From: Clostridium sp. chh4-2
GTDB taxonomy: Bacteria > Bacillota > Clostridia > Lachnospirales > Lachnospiraceae
Reading direction: 5' to 3'
Length of the DNA stretch: 64,000 nucleotides
NCBI RefSeq assembly: GCF_002899675.1
Contig: NZ_PKUU01000007.1
Span: 1 to 64,000 of the forward strand
The notes beneath the pieces were generated by a model that saw only the letters and a program-made list of their open reading frames with translations, searched no databases and was not told the DNA's origin. Below are positions 25,352-33,443 of the stretch, piece by piece. Positions within the stretch are counted from its first letter, which is position 1, and each line of letters begins with the position of its first letter. A program made the position numbers and the translations under genes.

Positions 25352-25580
25352 CTACAATCTTACGCTCCTTATCCCTCTGTCTCTGATCCATGATTACTAA
25401 TAAGTCTGCCGCCATATTTCGTGCCAGCTGGCAGTCGTGTTTCTTCATCAGTTCTCTGGCTTCTTCGGTAATCTTTTCCCATCCAGCTTCATCAGACAGT
25501 AAAGGAAGATTATCCCGGTATTTCATCCAGAAACCGTTATATATGTCTGTAAATACATCTGATAATTCTTTATTTGTCAT
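25341..25580 (-). CDS. Hypothetical phage protein, 79 aa
   Basis: A helical acidic protein (MTNKELSDVFTDIYNGFWMKY ... RNMAADLLVIMDQRQRD). Similar small proteins occur in the early or middle regions of related phages to my recollection, without a known role. It is the first gene downstream of the candidate origin. Confidence 0.6.
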   Translation of the reverse strand: MTNKELSDVFTDIYNGFWMKYRDNLPLLSDEAGWEKITEEARELMKKHDCQLARNMAADLLVIMDQRQRDKERKIVDGK

Positions 25581-25589
25581 TAAACTTCT

Positions 25590-25870
25590 CCTCAGTAACC
25601 TATTTTCTGGTTACTGTAACCATTTTTTACCACTCTTGGTTACCGCTTAAACCCGCATAAAATAAGGCTTTGCAAGGTATAGTAACCAAAGTAACCATAC
25701 TTTTTATGGTCTTACGCGCGAGAGATATTTTTTTTTGCACAAATGTGTAAAAACATTTTTCTCTATATAGGGATGCAATTTTGTTGGTTACTGTGGTTAC
25801 CCTGCCAAAAATCACCCGCAAACCCGCATAAAACCTAGATTTTTGCGGTAACCGTGCTTTGGTTACCGTT
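25590..25870. other. Candidate phage replication origin with GGTTAC iterons
   Basis: This gap and the last codons of the helicase gene hold ten copies of GGTTAC or its complement GTAACC, near 25594, 25609, 25616, 25638, 25682, 25691, 25786, 25795, 25847 and 25861. The 14-base word AAACCCGCATAAAA occurs twice (25649-25662 and about 25820-25833). An AT-rich stretch with a T8 run lies between the two clusters. The region sits directly beside the replicative helicase and primase genes. No convincing gene fits here; a frame on the minus strand is simply the iterons translated. Confidence 0.6.
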
Positions 25871-27746
25871 CGTTGAATGGAAGCTCCATCTGACCCTCTT
25901 CATCGTCCATTTGAACAAAGCCGTCCTTGTCAGAGCCGTCATTCAACTTTAGAACGATGCACCGCACCTTTTTCCCCTGGACGCTTTTCAGCTTGTCCAT
26001 TCGTCCCTGATCGGTCTCCAGCATCCCCTTCCGGTTCGCCCATGACAGGAACGATGCGCGTGAGAAGCCTCCGTCTTTACATATGGCCGCGAAGGCCGGG
26101 GAATAGAAAATAATATACCCATCTTTTACCATTCCCCACTTTTCCACGTTCTCATTATCTCTGTCAAACCGCGCCGGGTTCATGGCTGCTTTGTCCATCA
26201 GGAACTGATAGCAGCGTTCATTGTCCGAAAGCTCATCACGGTCCACCAGGACCTCCCTGGCCTCTTCCAGGCTTATATACTGCCGATCCTTAAACAGATA
26301 GTCTGTGGCAAGCTTGTCGGCTGTCAGTACGATGGAAAGGGACAGGCTCTGTTTCTGCATCTTGTCATCATCTGCCAGCTGACGGAGAATTCCCTGCTGG
26401 ATCTCCCGGACCTTATCCCAGCCCAGATCCTTCAGAACATCTACAAAATCCCGGCCTGCATGTCCATAATTGCGTTTTACCAGCTCTGCAGTAGCTCCAG
26501 GATCGTCAAAAACCTTCCGGCCGCACTCAACCTCTAAGATTCGGTTAATGGCTCCACCCTGGGTCACATAGGAACTCAGAGGCCGCTCACCGTTGGTCAG
26601 AATGCAGTTCTTCCAGTGATTCTCCCGGTTCAGTCCCAGATCCTTGTTGGAACGGGTCTTACCCTTTCCGGAGCACAAGTCATAGACCAGCCCCTCGAAA
26701 TTATCCTCGATCTTGCGATTCTTCTTGCTGGTGTCGTCCAGAATCAGCGGCAGATGGTTCAGCAGATCACAAATAGCCTCCAGGCCCACCTCCGTCCCCT
26801 TGTAGTCCTTGATGTATGCGTTCTCGTCCGGATTCGCCCAGACAGACGCCGCCACCATCAGATCCACGGTTTTGCCGCCTTCCGTCTCGCCCCAAAGATC
26901 CACAAAATACGGCAGACCGCCCAGGGGCTGCACCAGCACACTGGAAAAAGACGCCGCAAGCATGAACTTAATCTCTATCCGCCCGGTCCTGCGCAGCTGC
27001 GCCATGTGCTCATACCATGCCGTTCGGCTGCCTGCAGGAACCACGCTCTCCGCAATCTGGCGGAACCGCACGTCCCCGTCAAAGATGATTTCCGTATCAT
27101 ACGGCAGGAAACCACCGCGGATCCATCCCAGCTTTGACGTGGAGTATTGGACCGCTATATGGTCCTCATTTGCATTTTCCACATCCGCCAGATATCTCAC
27201 CAGGTATTTGGCGTTTTCAGATGTCACCGCGATCCCACGGCCGGATAATGCTACAATCTTATTGGCGGAAGTCACCATGGTCTTTGGAACAATGATTTCT
27301 TCCCACCGCCCATTCCTCTTGTAGGCCAGCTTGATCTGCTCCTCGCCAGTCTCCAGGTTTTTCATACGCTCCACTGGCAGGATCGGATGATAGCAGGCCA
27401 GGATATCCGTATAACCGGTTGAAGGGTTGTTCAAATATATGCCGTTCTCGGACGCAATCCACTGCTTACACTGCATATTGTCATAAGGGCCGGAAAAGTT
27501 CGTCCACTGCTCCAAAGAGCAGGGCTGGCTCTTCCGTTCACGCTCCCGGCGCCGCATCTCACGCTCCACTCTTTTGTATGCCTTCACCAGTTCCTGAAAC
27601 TTCTTTTTTACCCCCAGCTCACCTGCGCGGTCTTCCAAAGACAGCAGGAGCCGGGATTTATATAATTCGTCCTCCTGATCGAATACCTCTGTCAGAATGT
27701 CATCTGAGATGACGGTTTCCGCCGTTAGCTCATTAAGCGGCACCAT
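25863..27746 (-). CDS. Phage replicative helicase (DUF927 family)
   Basis: A 627-residue protein. Residues about 1-95 form a charged helical N-terminus, and a beta-rich DUF927 region follows. The ATPase core has Walker A GETEGGKTVDL near residue 282 and Walker B LPLILDDTS near 326, with a LTNGERPL sensor segment near 380. The C-terminal part resembles a winged-helix extension. It is paired with the CHC2 protein next to it and probably unwinds DNA at the adjoining repeats. Confidence 0.85.
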   Translation of the reverse strand: MVPLNELTAETVISDDILTEVFDQEDELYKSRLLLSLEDRAGELGVKKKFQELVKAYKRVEREMRRRERERKSQPCSLEQWTNFSGPYDNMQCKQWIASENGIYLNNPSTGYTDILACYHPILPVERMKNLETGEEQIKLAYKRNGRWEEIIVPKTMVTSANKIVALSGRGIAVTSENAKYLVRYLADVENANEDHIAVQYSTSKLGWIRGGFLPYDTEIIFDGDVRFRQIAESVVPAGSRTAWYEHMAQLRRTGRIEIKFMLAASFSSVLVQPLGGLPYFVDLWGETEGGKTVDLMVAASVWANPDENAYIKDYKGTEVGLEAICDLLNHLPLILDDTSKKNRKIEDNFEGLVYDLCSGKGKTRSNKDLGLNRENHWKNCILTNGERPLSSYVTQGGAINRILEVECGRKVFDDPGATAELVKRNYGHAGRDFVDVLKDLGWDKVREIQQGILRQLADDDKMQKQSLSLSIVLTADKLATDYLFKDRQYISLEEAREVLVDRDELSDNERCYQFLMDKAAMNPARFDRDNENVEKWGMVKDGYIIFYSPAFAAICKDGGFSRASFLSWANRKGMLETDQGRMDKLKSVQGKKVRCIVLKLNDGSDKDGFVQMDDEEGQMELPFNER

Positions 27747-27747
27747 G

Positions 27748-28245
27748 CTACCACCTCGCTTCCAATCCGTTTATTTTTGCCTGTATATAGAGCTGATATT
27801 GCAAGGCGTTATAGCAATCGCACCAAACGTCTGACAGAGGCTCGGATCGCTCCATATAGCCCCTATAAACACTGATAAGAATGTTATTGAGCCATTTCCG
27901 CGCTTCTTGCCTCTGCCGCTCCTTCTGATGCATTTCCCGTCGTTTCTGTGCCTGATAAACAGATAGGCGGCTAGAAAATGTCGGCTTCTGGTATTCTCCG
28001 CCAAGTGTCTGGAAAGCCGTCTTAAAATCCACATCATCCATCATCTGCACAAAGGAAAAAATATCCCCGTCTGCGCCACAGGCATGGCAGTGAAAGTTGT
28101 GTTCGTATACTTTTAAAGAGGCCTGTCTATCGCCTTGATGGAATGGGCATTGAATAAAGCCCGCTCGATTGGGCTGAAATCCATACCGTTCCACAATATC
28201 CCTCATATTATATGTAGCCTTAATCTCTTCCACTGTCATATTCAT
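27748..28245 (-). CDS. CHC2 zinc-finger primase-like protein
   Basis: A protein of about 165 residues. The CHC2 finger CPFHQGDRQASLKVYEHNFHCHACGADGD has all four ligands (Cys, His, Cys, Cys) and lies within the first 60 residues. There is no TOPRIM domain, so this is a stand-alone zinc-binding primase module whose catalytic part may be elsewhere or absent. The ATG at 28245 or the next one at 28239 fits best, because the longer frame starts deep inside the nuclease gene. Its stop is next to the helicase start. Confidence 0.85.
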   Translation of the reverse strand: MNMTVEEIKATYNMRDIVERYGFQPNRAGFIQCPFHQGDRQASLKVYEHNFHCHACGADGDIFSFVQMMDDVDFKTAFQTLGGEYQKPTFSSRLSVYQAQKRREMHQKERQRQEARKWLNNILISVYRGYMERSEPLSDVWCDCYNALQYQLYIQAKINGLEARW

Positions 28246-28738
28246 CACCACCCAATAGCTCAATGATCCGCCGCCCGGTATCCTTTTTATCGCAAAACAG
28301 GAACCGGCAGCCATACTTTCTCTGAAATGTACACAGGATCTTGTACAGCTTATCTCCGGTAACTGCTTTGGTTTCCAGGTTCTCCCATCGGCCAGTATCC
28401 GGATTTCTCACCCGTTTATGGCGTCTCGGATTATCCCACCAGATTACATCCTCCAGGCAGTTCACTCCCCCGCCATGTTCACATAGGATAATCATCTGGA
28501 TTCCATGTTCGTTCGCCCGAAGTATCTCATCCCTGAACCGGTTATGTTCCTGGCAGACATTGCTGCACAGCTCATTCAGGCTCTGTTTCCGGTCTATAAT
28601 CAAACGGGGATTATCATAGTTCATATAATCCCCGACATATAATTTTGAAACGAAGTGATCCACGCCTCGGCGGTCAAACTCCTTGATTATCTTTTGTATT
28701 GCCTTAGCCTTTTCTCTGCTGTCGATCTGTATGTTCAA
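28220..28738 (-). CDS. ERCC4-type (XPF-like) nuclease
   Basis: A 172-residue protein with the ERCC4 catalytic layout: QIDSREK at residues 4-10, VGDYMNYD with the first acidic site, IIDRKQSLNELCSNV (the ERK-type motif, here DRK), and CRFLFCDKKDTGRRII near the end. In phages such nucleases process recombination or replication intermediates. It lies between the SSB and primase genes. Confidence 0.82.
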   Translation of the reverse strand: MNIQIDSREKAKAIQKIIKEFDRRGVDHFVSKLYVGDYMNYDNPRLIIDRKQSLNELCSNVCQEHNRFRDEILRANEHGIQMIILCEHGGGVNCLEDVIWWDNPRRHKRVRNPDTGRWENLETKAVTGDKLYKILCTFQRKYGCRFLFCDKKDTGRRIIELLGGDEYDSGRD

Positions 28739-28748
28739 TCAATCACCC

Positions 28749-29198
28749 CTAGTTGAAGGGCAGGCCTTCGTCTTCCACCCCATCCGGGATGTTCATGAAG
28801 CCGTCGCCAATCGCGCTGGTTGGAACTGGCCTGGATGCCTGCTGGTATCCTCCGCCATTGTCACCGCCTGCCCCCTTGCTATCTGCAAACTCCTGGTCGT
28901 CCACGATGATATCCGTCGTGTAAACCTTCTGTCCTTCCTTATTGATATAGCTCCCAGTCTGGATCCGACCAGAGACCAGAACCCTCATACCCTGACGAAA
29001 ATACTTCTCCGCAAATTCTCCTGCCCTGTCAAACGCCACGATATTGATAAAGTCCGCAGCCTGGTCGCTGTCCTGGCTCCTGCGTCCACGCCTGTCTACT
29101 GCGAGCGTATACCTCGCGATTGTAATGGATCGCTCTCCCTGGGAATACCTTATCTCCGGATCTCTGGTAAGCCTCCCCATTAGGATTGCCCTATTCAT
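28749..29198 (-). CDS. ssb: Single-stranded DNA-binding protein
   Basis: A 149-residue SSB. The N-terminal OB fold has MNRAILMGRLTRDPEIRYSQ, an FINIVAFDRAGEFAEKYFRQG segment and VSGRIQTGSYINKEGQKVYTTDIIVDDQEF. A Gly/Gln-rich linker follows, and the acidic tip DEGLPFN is a normal partner-binding tail. It overlaps the ERF gene by 4 bp. Confidence 0.95.
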   Translation of the reverse strand: MNRAILMGRLTRDPEIRYSQGERSITIARYTLAVDRRGRRSQDSDQAADFINIVAFDRAGEFAEKYFRQGMRVLVSGRIQTGSYINKEGQKVYTTDIIVDDQEFADSKGAGGDNGGGYQQASRPVPTSAIGDGFMNIPDGVEDEGLPFN

Positions 29199-29905
29199 GC
29201 CGGTTCCTCCTTATCATAAAGTTTCAGTTTATTCATGCAGTCCTTATACTGCTCTGCCGACATCTCTGCGATATCCTTGATCTGATACATTTTCAGGATT
29301 TTCTCCATTTTCAGACCACGGGCGCTGTATTTTTCCACCTGCCCCTTGATGGATTCTATTTCTTCCTGCGTGATCCTCTTCGCCAGTGCGGCGACGGGCG
29401 TTTCGGAATCCATAGGTTCCGCACCTTTTTTCGCTGGCTGTTTCTCCTGTCTCTTCCCGCTGCCACCCTGCTTTGGTGGGAGCGTATGCCCCTCCGCATC
29501 AGGGTCAACCATCTCCTCGGTCGGGATGCAGAATATCTGGAAGCAGGCATATTTGAAGGCGATTGACATGGCCTTGTTTGTCGCCTTATCCCCGCTGTCC
29601 ATGCCTTCGCCTATCGTGATGACTTCCACATGGGAGCCGTCCTCCGCAAAAAACGTATATTTAATCTTACAGATGGAATAGATCAGCATCCCACCTTTGG
29701 CCGTGCTCCGTTCCTCCCTGGACTGCTCCAGCACCTCCGGGACGACAAACAGCTTATTCTTAATGAATGCAGGGGCTAGTGCGTTCATTACGTCATCCAC
29801 TCCGCGGTAGTTGAAGCCCTGCTGGCTCCGTTTTTCCTTCCCGATCGCCCCGATCTCGCTCATGACGCTGTTAATGGTGCCATAAATTTTTGCTGTCTCT
29901 GTCAT
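29195..29905 (-). CDS. ERF-family single-strand annealing protein
   Basis: A 236-residue recombinase. The N-terminal ERF domain has INSVMSEIGAIGKEKRSQQGFNYRGVDDVMNALAP, followed by TAKGGMLIYSICKIKYTF and GDKATNKAMSIAFKYAC. The C-terminal third is a linker and a small helical domain. It anneals homologous single strands together with the neighbouring SSB. Confidence 0.9.
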   Translation of the reverse strand: MTETAKIYGTINSVMSEIGAIGKEKRSQQGFNYRGVDDVMNALAPAFIKNKLFVVPEVLEQSREERSTAKGGMLIYSICKIKYTFFAEDGSHVEVITIGEGMDSGDKATNKAMSIAFKYACFQIFCIPTEEMVDPDAEGHTLPPKQGGSGKRQEKQPAKKGAEPMDSETPVAALAKRITQEEIESIKGQVEKYSARGLKMEKILKMYQIKDIAEMSAEQYKDCMNKLKLYDKEEPA

Positions 29906-30126
29906 CAGGCATCCTCCCCTCCATCGACTTTAATAATCGTGTCATCGGCTGCATACTTAATCATGGAAGAAGCCAGCTCCTTCACCGACAGGTCCGCATT
30001 TGCCTCACACAAGAACCGCTCCAAGATATCCGCGGAATCTGAGTCGATTTTAATAACCCCGTCTCCTCTGGCATTGCGGTTAATTTTCACTTCTTTTCTC
30101 CGGTTGACAGTAATAATGTTCGGCAT
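29905..30126 (-). CDS. Small early phage protein, 73 aa
   Basis: MPNIITVNRRKEVKINRNARG... begins with basic beta strands and continues with an acidic helical part (DSADILERFLCEANADLSVKELASSMIKYA). It overlaps the genes on both sides by one base, so it is a coupled member of the recombination operon. The basic-strand-then-helices layout may be a ribbon-helix-helix-like fold; this is weak. Confidence 0.6.
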   Translation of the reverse strand: MPNIITVNRRKEVKINRNARGDGVIKIDSDSADILERFLCEANADLSVKELASSMIKYAADDTIIKVDGGEDA

Positions 30127-31040
30127 CAGGCATCCTTCCTTTCGTAATACAGCCCCAGGCTGATCATTGCCATCTCCAGTTCCCGCAGCTCCTCATCCGT
30201 CCCCACGACTGTATAGACTGCCGTATGGGAATCCGGCAGCGTGAGCTCCGATGCTCGCGCCTCGTCCACGGTTGTCACCTGTTTTATGGCCGCTGCTTCC
30301 GCTTCCTTCCGGATACGTTTCTCATCCTCGACTCTCTGGCGCTCCTCATGGCGGACGCGCTCAATTTCAGCCTGGTGCCGACGCTCCTCTTCCTTCTGTC
30401 GGCGTTCTTCCTCACGTTTTTGCATCTCTGCCCGCTGTGCCTCGTACTGGTTTATATAAGCCAGGGCATCCGCCAAATTCAGTGTTGTCTGGAACTTGCG
30501 CAGGGCGTTCGGTACTGCATCAGACTGCATTGCCTCGATTGCCGTTTTCCCCGCCCGGGCGGAGGCAATAGCGGCCTGCATTTCATTCCGGATGGCCTTG
30601 GCGCTTGTGGATGCGTTCCCCCACTTCTCATTCCGCACCCGGTAAAGCGGAAGGAACTCAGCCAGGTCCCCAATCTCTTCTTGATAGATGGCCTGGATTT
30701 CAGCCTCCCGCTCCTTCAGGCGCTTCTGTTCAAATGCCTCAACCTGGCTGTTTATGTAATTGATAGGTTTGTCCACCAATGCCAGCAGTTCCTTCACCTG
30801 TTCATCAAAGGCATTATACGGGGCCATCCACTGCTTCTTTACCTCCTTGCGGCGGTCATCAATATCCTTTTTGGTTTTACGAAGCTCCGCAACCTTTTTC
30901 TTGCCTGCCGCCTTACTGTCCTCCGTAAAAACGATCCCCTCATACTGACTCATTTCTTCGGCCAGCTGCTCCTTTACCTGTTCAAAATTGGCACTAATAG
31001 TGCTGGCTGGCGCCATCACCTCAAACATTATCTCGCTCAT
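30126..31040 (-). CDS. DUF1351 phage protein
   Basis: A 304-residue protein starting at the ATG 31040. Residues about 35-70 (YEGIVFTEDSKAAGKKKVAELRK) and KEVKKQWMAPYNAFDEQVKEL are the marks of DUF1351. A long Glu/Arg/Gln coiled coil follows at about 210-260. DUF1351 genes stand next to ERF or RecT annealases in many Firmicute phages; the molecular role is unknown. Confidence 0.85.
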   Translation of the reverse strand: MSEIMFEVMAPASTISANFEQVKEQLAEEMSQYEGIVFTEDSKAAGKKKVAELRKTKKDIDDRRKEVKKQWMAPYNAFDEQVKELLALVDKPINYINSQVEAFEQKRLKEREAEIQAIYQEEIGDLAEFLPLYRVRNEKWGNASTSAKAIRNEMQAAIASARAGKTAIEAMQSDAVPNALRKFQTTLNLADALAYINQYEAQRAEMQKREEERRQKEEERRHQAEIERVRHEERQRVEDEKRIRKEAEAAAIKQVTTVDEARASELTLPDSHTAVYTVVGTDEELRELEMAMISLGLYYERKDA

Positions 31041-31161
31041 CATATCCTCCTTCATCCCGCTCCCGGGCATGTTCTTTTCTTATTTGGCTCTGCCGCCGGC
31101 ATTCCCGGCAGACATCATCATCCGTACATCCGCAGGCATCGCACTGGTATAAATCCCTCAT
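31021..31161 (-). CDS. Small zinc-ribbon-like protein, 46 aa
   Basis: MRDLYQCDACGCTDDDVCRE... holds two Cys pairs (CDAC and CREC with an extra Cys), a plausible zinc site, and a charged tail. The ATG overlaps the stop of the preceding gene (ATGA) and GAGGA is just upstream. It overlaps the DUF1351 gene by 20 bp. Confidence 0.6.
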   Translation of the reverse strand: MRDLYQCDACGCTDDDVCRECRRQSQIRKEHARERDEGGYDERDNV

Positions 31162-31313
31162 TCCTCCAGCACCACCTCTGCTTCCAAAATATCCATCTCT
31201 ATCAAAAGGTTGCAAAGAAGTTCCCGTTTTCTGATGTCTGTTCCGGACTCTTTTGCTTTCCTGGCGATCCGTTCTTTTTCCAGGATCCACATCCTTCGGT
31301 ATTGTTCATTCAT
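31158..31313 (-). CDS. Small helical early protein, 51 aa
   Basis: MNEQYRRMWILEKERIARKA... is a basic then acidic helix (CNLLIEMDILEAEVVLEE). The start at 31313 overlaps the preceding gene's end. Not recognised. Confidence 0.5.
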   Translation of the reverse strand: MNEQYRRMWILEKERIARKAKESGTDIRKRELLCNLLIEMDILEAEVVLEE

Positions 31314-31509
31314 CCGCAACCACCTCCACCATTTCATCCTGCCGGAATGAATAATCATTCTGCCATCCGGTACTGTCACCCACAAGCATTACCATCTTTT
31401 CAAAATGGTGTACTTCATGGATTTTAAGTTTTACCCAGTTATCTGGCGTACCGGATTCGAACCGAATGGTCTGGCCTGGACGCAGCTCTGTAACACGTAC
31501 CTTATCCAT
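31306..31509 (-). CDS. Small beta-rich early protein, 67 aa
   Basis: MDKVRVTELRPGQTIRFESG... reads as a small beta barrel. The ATG at 31509 is preferred over 31536 because GGAGGA lies at the right distance. It forms a chain of overlapping genes with the two that follow. Function unknown. Confidence 0.55.
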   Translation of the reverse strand: MDKVRVTELRPGQTIRFESGTPDNWVKLKIHEVHHFEKMVMLVGDSTGWQNDYSFRQDEMVEVVADE

Positions 31510-31633
31510 CTTGACAAATCCTCCTTTTTCCTTCATACTGAAGGTGATAAGTAATTAATAGTTACATTGATTCCCTGGCTGTTCCCGCAGCTGGGGTTTC
31601 ATTTTTATATACCATCAGCCCAACCGCCTCCTT

Positions 31634-31792
31634 TCATGTCCGTAATAGTCCTATAATAACAACCACACAGACGCAGATCACGGCCGCTTCCGCCAACATC
31701 CACCATGTCTTTTCTTCGGCTTCCCGTCTGGCTTCCCAATATTCCGCTGACTTGTCCCAATAACGCCGGTACCAGTACTGCCACTTATCCAT
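31634..31792 (-). CDS. Small membrane protein, 52 aa
   Basis: MDKWQYWYRRYWDKSAEYWE... has a Trp/Tyr/Arg-rich cytoplasmic start and one transmembrane helix (LAEAAVICVCVVVIIGLL). GGGAGGACAAGCCC lies just upstream of the ATG. Early membrane proteins of this size may exclude other phages or modify the host envelope; no role is proven. Confidence 0.6.
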   Translation of the reverse strand: MDKWQYWYRRYWDKSAEYWEARREAEEKTWWMLAEAAVICVCVVVIIGLLRT

Positions 31793-31815
31793 GGGCTTGT
31801 CCTCCCTTCCCGCCC

Positions 31816-31962
31816 TCAGGCGGTTTCCTCTCTGGTATTCTTCTTTTTTGAAACTGACAGTAATCTGATTTCCGTATTGGTTCGATCACCAATGATTGCG
31901 GCGAGAGTTTTAAAAACTCTCTCTACATCTAACTGCCCTACCGTTATAACGCTGTCTTTCAT
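31816..31962 (-). CDS. Small early phage protein, 48 aa
   Basis: MKDSVITVGQLDVERVFKTL... starts at the ATG 31962, behind AGAGAGAGGTGG. The TVGQLDVE(R/K)VFKTLA phrase recurs in short early proteins of Firmicute phages as I remember them. It is the first clear gene of the minus-strand early operon. Upstream codons in this frame lie in the divergent promoter region and are not convincing. Confidence 0.6.
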   Translation of the reverse strand: MKDSVITVGQLDVERVFKTLAAIIGDRTNTEIRLLSVSKKKNTREETA

Positions 31963-32079
31963 TTTTACCACCTCTCTCTGGTAAAGTGTATGTACTACTG
32001 GTTGTACTTGTTTCCGCCTTTTTAGGTGCATAGCCTTTATATGACTACCTTTAACAGATATCATGTTCCTTGCTTCATC

Positions 32080-32108
32080 TTGTTTTATCTTGCCACCTAT
32101 GGTAGAAT
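32080..32108 (+). promoter_or_regulatory. Promoter of the two-gene accessory module
   Basis: TTGTTT (32080-32085), a 17-bp spacer and TAGAAT (32103-32108) form a good sigma-A-type promoter reading right, about 25 bp before the GTG start of the membrane protein. The module can therefore be expressed independently of the lytic operons. Confidence 0.6.
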
Positions 32109-32134
32109 TTAGGCAAAAGGTGGTGAAATTAGTT

Positions 32135-32644
32135 GTGAACATAAAAAATTTTTTTAAAGATTATAGTAATATTTGTTCATTTGGAATAGGGTTAATTCCA
32201 GCCGTTTTACTCTATATTTTTCCTTCAACAACAGCGGTACCATTTTTTGTATTCATAATATTACTTTTTTTATTTCTACTTAGCCTATGGTTATGTATGA
32301 AATTATTTTTAGATTTAAAAGAGCTAAAAATTACCAATAACCATCAAATATCATCACCTACTCTGCCCATAATAGAATGTCATCATAATGTCTGTATTTG
32401 TAGGCCAAACAATTTAATAGCTAACAATTCATTAGTAACCTTTTATGAAAAAATACGAGGCTATGAACAACAAATTGGGTACGGATATGTTGAAAACATA
32501 AACAGCGCTGGATTAGCACAAATAAGAGTATGTTCCACCTCCGAATACATACCAGATTTAATAGCTCACATAAATGATAATATGGAAACAATCATTCTTC
32601 GCCCAACTATTACCCTTGATACTATAAACAGTATCCAATTGTAA
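32135..32644 (+). CDS. Membrane protein of a phage accessory module
   Basis: A 169-residue protein from the GTG at 32135, ten bases behind AAAAGGTGG. Two hydrophobic helices (CSFGIGLIPAVLLYIF and VPFFVFIILLFLFLLSLWLC) occupy about residues 15-60. The soluble C-terminal part has a beta pattern (SLVTFYEKIRGYEQQIGYGYVENI ... LAQIRVCS). That pattern resembles part of the next protein, so the two may share a fold. Base composition is very AT-rich. Its neighbours are repressor genes, which suggests expression in the lysogen. A role in superinfection exclusion is inference. Confidence 0.65.
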   Translation: MNIKNFFKDYSNICSFGIGLIPAVLLYIFPSTTAVPFFVFIILLFLFLLSLWLCMKLFLDLKELKITNNHQISSPTLPIIECHHNVCICRPNNLIANNSLVTFYEKIRGYEQQIGYGYVENINSAGLAQIRVCSTSEYIPDLIAHINDNMETIILRPTITLDTINSIQL

Positions 32645-32662
32645 AATAAAGGAGTTAATTAT

Positions 32663-33049
32663 ATGTCAAAAAATATTTATGTTGTGTATATTCATGATGA
32701 CTACAAACTATCTCTTAATGTTGGAAAAAACGATGGTATAAACTTGAATAATCGTTTTTTGATTTATACTCTTTCTGATCATGAGATTATCGATCCAGCA
32801 ACAAAAGAATCCCTCGGTTACTTAGAATTGGTAAAAGGTACTGGAAAGGTAATACATGTACAAGATAATATGTGTACCATTGAATCTGATAAATATGAAA
32901 ACTCGCTTCCCAGAAAAATCATACGTAAAAACTCACCATCCTTTATAATTAATCCATTGCTTGAGGGACCTGTTGAAGAAACTATTATAGAAAAAGAACA
33001 TATTCCTTTTGACAACCCCGAAGTGGGTGATCTTGCCAAATTATTTTAA
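32663..33049 (+). CDS. Beta-rich cytosolic protein of the accessory module (FlgT-C-like pattern)
   Basis: A 128-residue protein with AAGGAGTTAATT before its ATG. The pattern SLNVGKNDGINLNNRFLIY ... IIDPATKESLGYLELVKGTGKV resembles the small barrel of FlgT C-terminal-like domains (G-x-x-x-G-(I/V) turn, D-P-x-(T)-x-E/K-x-L-G). There is no signal peptide. It is translated with the membrane protein, 18 bp downstream. Its last bases overlap the convergent small membrane gene by 4 bp. Not assigned to a known system. Confidence 0.6.
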   Translation: MSKNIYVVYIHDDYKLSLNVGKNDGINLNNRFLIYTLSDHEIIDPATKESLGYLELVKGTGKVIHVQDNMCTIESDKYENSLPRKIIRKNSPSFIINPLLEGPVEETIIEKEHIPFDNPEVGDLAKLF

Positions 33050-33207
33050 TCAAAGACATAAAATTTTAGGATCCAAACTATAAAAATAACTAAAGTTATA
33101 GCCCAACCCATAATTCCACTTATCACATACTGGTATATCCTCTCACTGTACCAGTATTTTTCTTTTAGCCTCTGGGTTATCTTTTTTATTATTTTCACCT
33201 CTCTCAT
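33046..33207 (-). CDS. Small membrane protein behind the cro-like gene
   Basis: A 53-residue protein starting at ATG 33207, eight bases after the cro-like stop, with GGGAG upstream. The basic start (MREVKIIKKITQRLKEKYWY) precedes one strong transmembrane helix (ISGIMGWAITLVIFIVWILKF). It is likely co-transcribed with the cro-like gene in the lytic direction. Confidence 0.6.
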   Translation of the reverse strand: MREVKIIKKITQRLKEKYWYSERIYQYVISGIMGWAITLVIFIVWILKFYVFD

Positions 33208-33214
33208 CTCCCGT

Positions 33215-33430
33215 TTACTCTTTCCTACGTTTTGTAGATTCCTCATTAAAAAAAATAATTTCAACACTCTCTCCCAATGCCTTTGCAATAATTTTGGCAT
33301 TACCTACGGATACGTTATCTGGATTTTCTTCCCATGAAGCATATGTATTTCTATGAACTCCGCATTTTATAGCCATATCTTCTTGAGATAATTCTTTTGC
33401 CAATCTCCATTGTCTCATTGTTAATCCCAC
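33215..33430 (-). CDS. Cro-like HTH (XRE) regulator
   Basis: A 71-residue XRE protein: MRQWRLAKELSQEDMAIKCGVHRNTYASWEENP, then NAKIIAKALGESVEIIFF. The start is a GTG at 33430 behind GGAGGTGATAAATA. It diverges from the CI-like gene across shared operators and would be the lytic-side regulator. One further operator copy lies inside the 3' end of this gene. Confidence 0.85.
   Translation of the reverse strand: MGLTMRQWRLAKELSQEDMAIKCGVHRNTYASWEENPDNVSVGNAKIIAKALGESVEIIFFNEESTKRRKE
33225..33238. promoter_or_regulatory. Extra operator copy inside the cro-like gene
   Basis: CTACGTTTTGTAGA here is identical to the operator at 33474-33487 and lies about 250 bp away, a distance suited to looping by a bound repressor. 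Confidence 0.6.
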
Positions 33431-33443
33431 TATTTATCACCTC

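Noticed and set aside
25627-25821. 64-codon minus-strand frame in the iteron region
   Set aside because: Its Val-Thr repeats are just the GGTTAC words translated; no ribosome binding site.
30225-31427. 400-codon plus-strand frame across DUF1351 and neighbours
   Set aside because: Shadow of several overlapping minus-strand genes whose starts and ribosome sites are convincing.
31540-31633. Very short minus-strand frames (9-17 codons) before the 31634 gene
   Set aside because: They are too short and lack motifs. AAAGGAGG is nearby, but no frame is convincing.
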